A program made the translations under genes and the position numbers. The notes beneath the pieces were generated by a model. That model worked only from the letters and a program-made list of their open reading frames with translations. It was not told the DNA's origin and ran no database searches. Source: DATKYV01 sp035528275 (GTDB lineage: Bacteria > Acidobacteriota > Terriglobia > UBA7540). From it: a DNA stretch of 18,640 bases. The stretch is taken from contig DATKYV010000021.1 in assembly GCA_035528275.1 (NCBI GenBank), forward strand, positions 1 to 18,640, written 5' to 3'. This document shows, piece after piece, positions 15,432-18,640 of this stretch. Numbering within the stretch: position 1 is the first letter of the stretch; every line of letters begins with the position of its first letter.

Positions 15432-15440
15432 TGCTATAAT
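15432..15440 (+). promoter_or_regulatory. extended -10 promoter of the 166-residue unknown gene
   Basis: TGCTATAAT is a perfect extended -10. No good -35 is visible 17 bases upstream, as is common for extended -10 promoters. Transcription from about 15447 gives a leader of roughly 55 bases before the ATG at 15503. Confidence 0.5.
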
Positions 15441-15502
15441 CCCATGAACGGCAAATCTGTCACCAGCAGGACGATTCCCGGTTCGGCAGAGGGTGTATCC
15501 GC

Positions 15503-16003
15503 ATGGGTGAATCGAGTTCCAGGCCGGGGTCGGAAAGCCCCCGCGAGGCCGAGGTCGAACGGGTCCTCGGTGACGTCCAGGCCTGGACATTGAACGGGTT
15601 GGAAGGAAAGTTCAGCCGCCTGATCCACCTCGCCTCCCTGCGTGACCACAACACGGGCCGGTACTACCACTACGGTTTGGAGGCGCGCCATCCGGCAGAC
15701 GCCGTCGACGAGGGCCTGCGGCGATGCCACGCCACGGTTTTCGAGGATCTCCTCAAGCTTACCCTCGAAGAGCAGACGCAGGATTTGGTGAGCTTCTTTG
15801 AGTCCCTCAAAGAAGAAAAAGGACGGCTGGTCGAGGTCTGGGACCGGTTGCGCTCCTACAAAATCCTTCCTCCGGAGAATTGCCATCCCCTGGCGAGAGA
15901 ATTGTTCGACTCCAACATGGTGATTATCCTGAGGATTCTTCGGGAAACGGAACTCTGGGACCTACTGCGCGATCCGCATGGCGATGCCGACGACCTGCCC
16001 TAG
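15503..16003 (+). CDS. conserved-looking protein of unknown function
   Basis: I do not recognise a named family. The 166-residue protein is acidic and mainly helical by appearance, with no signal peptide or membrane segment. The N-terminal ~15 residues are Ser/Pro/Glu-rich and probably disordered. The best-ordered block is about residues 30-60 (EGKFSRLIHLASLRD, then NTGRYYHYGLEARH), followed by a helical half rich in Leu and Glu and a C-terminal acidic tail. I have the impression that similar proteins recur in Acidobacteriota, which I cannot verify. GAGGG lies 9 bases before the ATG and an extended -10 lies further upstream, both supporting a real gene. Its last 42 bases overlap the end of the convergent XRE regulator gene, so each 3' end is also antisense to the other. 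Confidence 0.7.
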   Translation: MGESSSRPGSESPREAEVERVLGDVQAWTLNGLEGKFSRLIHLASLRDHNTGRYYHYGLEARHPADAVDEGLRRCHATVFEDLLKLTLEEQTQDLVSFFESLKEEKGRLVEVWDRLRSYKILPPENCHPLARELFDSNMVIILRILRETELWDLLRDPHGDADDLP

Positions 16004-16762
16004 GACTTCGCCATCATTTGGTATGCGAATCGTGCGGGGACCGCGGGGGGATAGGGGGTGCGGAATCAGCGTCAGTTCCCTGCCCCGCTGGTGGCACCAG
16101 CAGCATTCGTAGCTGTAGCGGAGCTCCAGGAAATAGATGGGGCGATGGTACTCGTTGAGCCAGCCCTGATTCATTACGCGGCGCCGCGTGTCATCGATCT
16201 GGACGACCGACCCCGGACGGAGCAATGGGGACATCATGAGGTCTTCAAGACCGATATACCCATAACGGTACTTCTTGAAGTCCAGGGTGGCCAACAGCCC
16301 CACGGGTATTTCACCCCATTCTTCGACCAGGCGAGACAAGAAAGCGGTCTTCTCGGGCCGGAATCCGGGGTCAAAGCGGATCGGAAACCGCATGGGCCTG
16401 GTGGGATCTCCAATCTCTGCCGAGAAGACGTGGGTTCTGGATTGCGACCCCTTAATCCGGCACTCATCCAGCTTCGCCCGGTTGACCCCATAAAGCCCCA
16501 GGACGTCTTCGATACACATCTGGTAAATAGTCGCGATACTGCAAAGTTTGTATATACTGGGAAGGGACCCGTCGTTCTCGATCTGATTCAGGCGGCCGGT
16601 GGAGACGACGTATTCGGAATTGCGCTCCGCATCGGCAATTTCCAGGCTGACTTCCTCCACGGCTCGCAGAGTCAGATTAAGTCGTTCGCGAATCTGGCGG
16701 AGTTTCTGCCCCGCCAAGACAGCCGGTGTGGCTTGGGGTATCGAAGTTGATTGTCCCGCCAT
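15962..16762 (-). CDS. XRE-family regulator with S24/LexA-like C-terminal region
   Basis: A 266-residue DNA-binding protein. Residues about 17-90 form an XRE/Cro-CI helix-turn-helix domain (LRQIRERLNLTLRAVEEVS, later GRLNQIENDGSLPS) with an inserted loop between its helices. The C-terminal half contains LMMSPLLRPGSVVQIDD (175-191), the usual start of a LexA/S24-like beta domain. I do not see a convincing Ser-Lys protease pair, so autocleavage is not expected. Residues 220-224 are Cys-Cys-Trp-Cys-His, followed by a stretch ending ELTLIPHPLS; this could bind a metal or sense redox. No partner operon is clear; it is convergent with the unknown gene and divergent from the glycosyltransferase gene, whose regulator it might be. 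Ribosome site is weak (GGAG about 12 bases upstream). Confidence 0.82.
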   Translation of the reverse strand: MAGQSTSIPQATPAVLAGQKLRQIRERLNLTLRAVEEVSLEIADAERNSEYVVSTGRLNQIENDGSLPSIYKLCSIATIYQMCIEDVLGLYGVNRAKLDECRIKGSQSRTHVFSAEIGDPTRPMRFPIRFDPGFRPEKTAFLSRLVEEWGEIPVGLLATLDFKKYRYGYIGLEDLMMSPLLRPGSVVQIDDTRRRVMNQGWLNEYHRPIYFLELRYSYECCWCHQRGRELTLIPHPLSPRGPRTIRIPNDGEVLGQVVGIAMRIAQ

Positions 16763-16999
16763 GGATGGTCAACACTCCGGTGGAAGAAATTCCCCGCCTC
16801 CATGGGAGAAGGCCATTCTTCTGGGGCTTCTGAAACCGCGAGCGGGTGAGCGTGACTAGTTGATTATAATTCCCGGTCCGTTGTTCCGCTAGTAAAAGTT
16901 TGAACGTAAGGGGCAAACCTTCGTTAACCAGAGCTTGCGGCGAGCCCGTGCCCATCGGTCGGATGCCGCCGCGCTCACGTCCAATGAGCTGACCGTCTC

Positions 17000-18640
17000 A
17001 TGAACGACCAGTTCCAGAGATTGGTTTCCGGCCCGTCCCACCTGCTGCTGGGGGTCGCTCTCCTCCTCTGCGGGGTCATGACAGCCGAAATCGCCCTCTC
17101 CGTGCGGCAGCAATCGCAAACCTGGGATGAAGCTTACCACCTCCTGGCCGGCTACCGATACCTGCAGGCGGCTGACTTCGGGATCAATTCCGAGCATCCT
17201 CCGCTCGTCAAGTTGCTTGCCGCGCTTCCGCTGCTCCCCTGCAATCTGAAAATGCCCCACGTCCCACAAGGAAGCTCGAAGCGGGAGGGGTTTGCGGCCG
17301 CGCGGAAGTTCCTCTATTCGAACGACGCCGATGCCGTGCTCCTCCGCGCCCGGCTGGCAGCCGGCATCCTGACGCTGGTACTCGCCCTCCTGGTCTTTGA
17401 AGCCGCTTACCGGATGTTCAGCCCCGGGGCGGCCTTTCTGGCGCTGGGGCTCATGGTCTTCGAACCCAATCTGTTGGGACACGGCGCGCTGGTTACCACC
17501 GACGCGGCTCTCACTTGCTGTTTGTTCGCCGCGGTGTACGCATTCTACCGATACGTCAAGCGACCCGGCAAACGGCGGCTCGTCGAATGCGGGCTGGTCG
17601 CCGGGATCACACTGGCGGCAAAACACTCCGGCGTCCTGGTTTTTCCAATTTTCGGCTTGCTCGCGCTCACGGAAGTGGCGTTGGCCTTTCGGTCCGAGGC
17701 AGGACCTTCCGAGCAGAGCGGGAAACGATTACGCATTGCACTCCAGCATGGGGTGCGGCTCGCCGGAAAACTGGCCATAATCACCCTCATCGCTTTCGCG
17801 GTACTGTGGGCTTTCTACGGTTTCCGGTTCTCAGCGCGGCCGGGCGGGCTGCAAATGACGCCTCCTCTCGCCGAGTACATCGCAGGCGGGAATAGCCCGG
17901 GCATTACGAATCCACTCCTCTCTCGCCTCATACTGGGACTGCACGACGCACACCTGCTGCCGGAATCTTACTTGTATGGGTTTTCCGACGTCTTGATGGT
18001 CTCGGAAGGACATCGCCCCGCATTTCTCTTCGGTCGACTTTACCCTGAGGGCCAATGGTTCTATTTCCCTGCGGCGTTCATCGTCAAAACCACGCTGGGG
18101 TTTCTCCTCCTGATCCTGCTGGCGGGATTTGCGTCGAGATACTTCAAAACGGAAAAGCAGCGAGAGGCCCTGTTTCTGATTCTGCCCGTCGGTTTGTATG
18201 TCGCCACCACCCTGGCCTCGAAACTCAACGTGGGCGTGCGCCATCTGCTGCCCATCTACCCATTTCTCGCTGTGCTCGGCGCAGCGGCGGCGTGGGAATT
18301 GGCGAAACAGAAACGACGCTGGGCATACGCTGTCGCACTGTTCCTGGGGCTTCACGTAGCGTCCTCGTTGCGGGCGTTTCCCAACTATCTCGCTTATTCG
18401 AACGAAATCTGGGGCGGGCCGGCAGGGACCTATCGCGTGCTCACCGACTCCAACGCCGACAGCGGCCAGGGTTTGATCGCCGCCAAGCATTACCTGGAAC
18501 GTGCGGGGATCCGCGATTGCTGGCTGGTCTACTTTGGAAGCGCCGACCCCAAATATTACAACCTACCCTGCAAGCTCCTCCCTGACAGCTTCTCCGCGTG
18601 GTGGGATAACCCGACTGAAATAGCCCCAGAAAGTCTGCAA
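17000..18640 (+). CDS. membrane glycosyltransferase, GT39/PMT-like (3' end outside window)
   Basis: Partial: 547 residues are visible and the frame is still open at the right edge, with no stop from 17000 on. It is a polytopic membrane protein of the GT-C fold, like protein O-mannosyltransferases and ArnT, which move a sugar from a lipid-phosphate carrier on the outer face of the membrane. The first membrane helix (about 13-30) is followed by the catalytic-type acidic pair in TWDEAYH (Asp43-Glu44), then NSEHPPLVKLL (His66-Pro-Pro), both typical of the family. About eight further hydrophobic segments follow, and KLNVGVRHLLPIYPFL resembles the conserved late loop of the family. ATG 17000 is the first start after an in-frame stop at 16985; I see no good Shine-Dalgarno. 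Acceptor and sugar cannot be predicted. Confidence 0.82.
   Translation, partial: MNDQFQRLVSGPSHLLLGVALLLCGVMTAEIALSVRQQSQTWDEAYHLLAGYRYLQAADFGINSEHPPLVKLLAALPLLPCNLKMPHVPQGSSKREGFAAARKFLYSNDADAVLLRARLAAGILTLVLALLVFEAAYRMFSPGAAFLALGLMVFEPNLLGHGALVTTDAALTCCLFAAVYAFYRYVKRPGKRRLVECGLVAGITLAAKHSGVLVFPIFGLLALTEVALAFRSEAGPSEQSGKRLRIALQHGVRLAGKLAIITLIAFAVLWAFYGFRFSARPGGLQMTPPLAEYIAGGNSPGITNPLLSRLILGLHDAHLLPESYLYGFSDVLMVSEGHRPAFLFGRLYPEGQWFYFPAAFIVKTTLGFLLLILLAGFASRYFKTEKQREALFLILPVGLYVATTLASKLNVGVRHLLPIYPFLAVLGAAAAWELAKQKRRWAYAVALFLGLHVASSLRAFPNYLAYSNEIWGGPAGTYRVLTDSNADSGQGLIAAKHYLERAGIRDCWLVYFGSADPKYYNLPCKLLPDSFSAWWDNPTEIAPESLQ

Noticed and set aside
16863..16870. ATTATAAT giving TATAAT on both strands between the regulator and the glycosyltransferase
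   Set aside because: No -35 lies at a usable distance on either strand; it may be a promoter but I cannot support it.

Overview
The window looks like a chromosomal segment of a GC-rich Gram-negative-type bacterium. The gene content is housekeeping: Sec-exported enzymes, a GlnA/GlnE nitrogen pair and TCA-cycle genes. My best guess is Acidobacteriota, from the look of the intergenic DNA and of the unnamed and regulator proteins near 15.5-16.8 kb; this is an impression, not a proof. I see no mobile element, CRISPR array, rRNA or convincing tRNA.

Layout. Left end (+ strand): a secreted M19 dipeptidase, an exported cyclophilin and a cytoplasmic cyclophilin form a tight operon with overlapping stops and starts, behind a sigma70-type promoter at 150-179. 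From 2.7 to 8.0 kb (- strand): acnA, icd and mdh lie head-to-tail, three TCA-cycle enzymes in one cluster (aconitase, NADP-type isocitrate dehydrogenase, LDH-like malate dehydrogenase). A 645-base gene-free stretch (8005-8649) follows. It holds three runs of 7-base-periodic repeats, a perfect 16-bp palindrome and several hairpins. From 8.65 to 13.2 kb (- strand): glnA and then glnE. Glutamine synthetase carries the adenylylation Tyr397, and GlnE is the enzyme that modifies it. A Rho-independent terminator separates the two, and glnE has a TATAAT box almost touching its start codon.

Divergent from glnA (+ strand) are a pyruvoyl-dependent arginine decarboxylase (agmatine-forming) and a deoxyhypusine-synthase-like protein. 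The latter keeps the catalytic Lys and Trp but has lost three residues used by human DHS to bind spermidine. I consider this pair the most interesting part of the window: a likely polyamine module whose second step is not predictable from canonical DHS.

The right end holds a 166-residue protein of unknown function. It is convergent with, and overlaps by 42 bases, an XRE regulator with a LexA/S24-like C-terminal region and a Cys-rich CCxCH cluster. Last comes the 5' part of a membrane glycosyltransferase (GT39/PMT type) that runs off the window.
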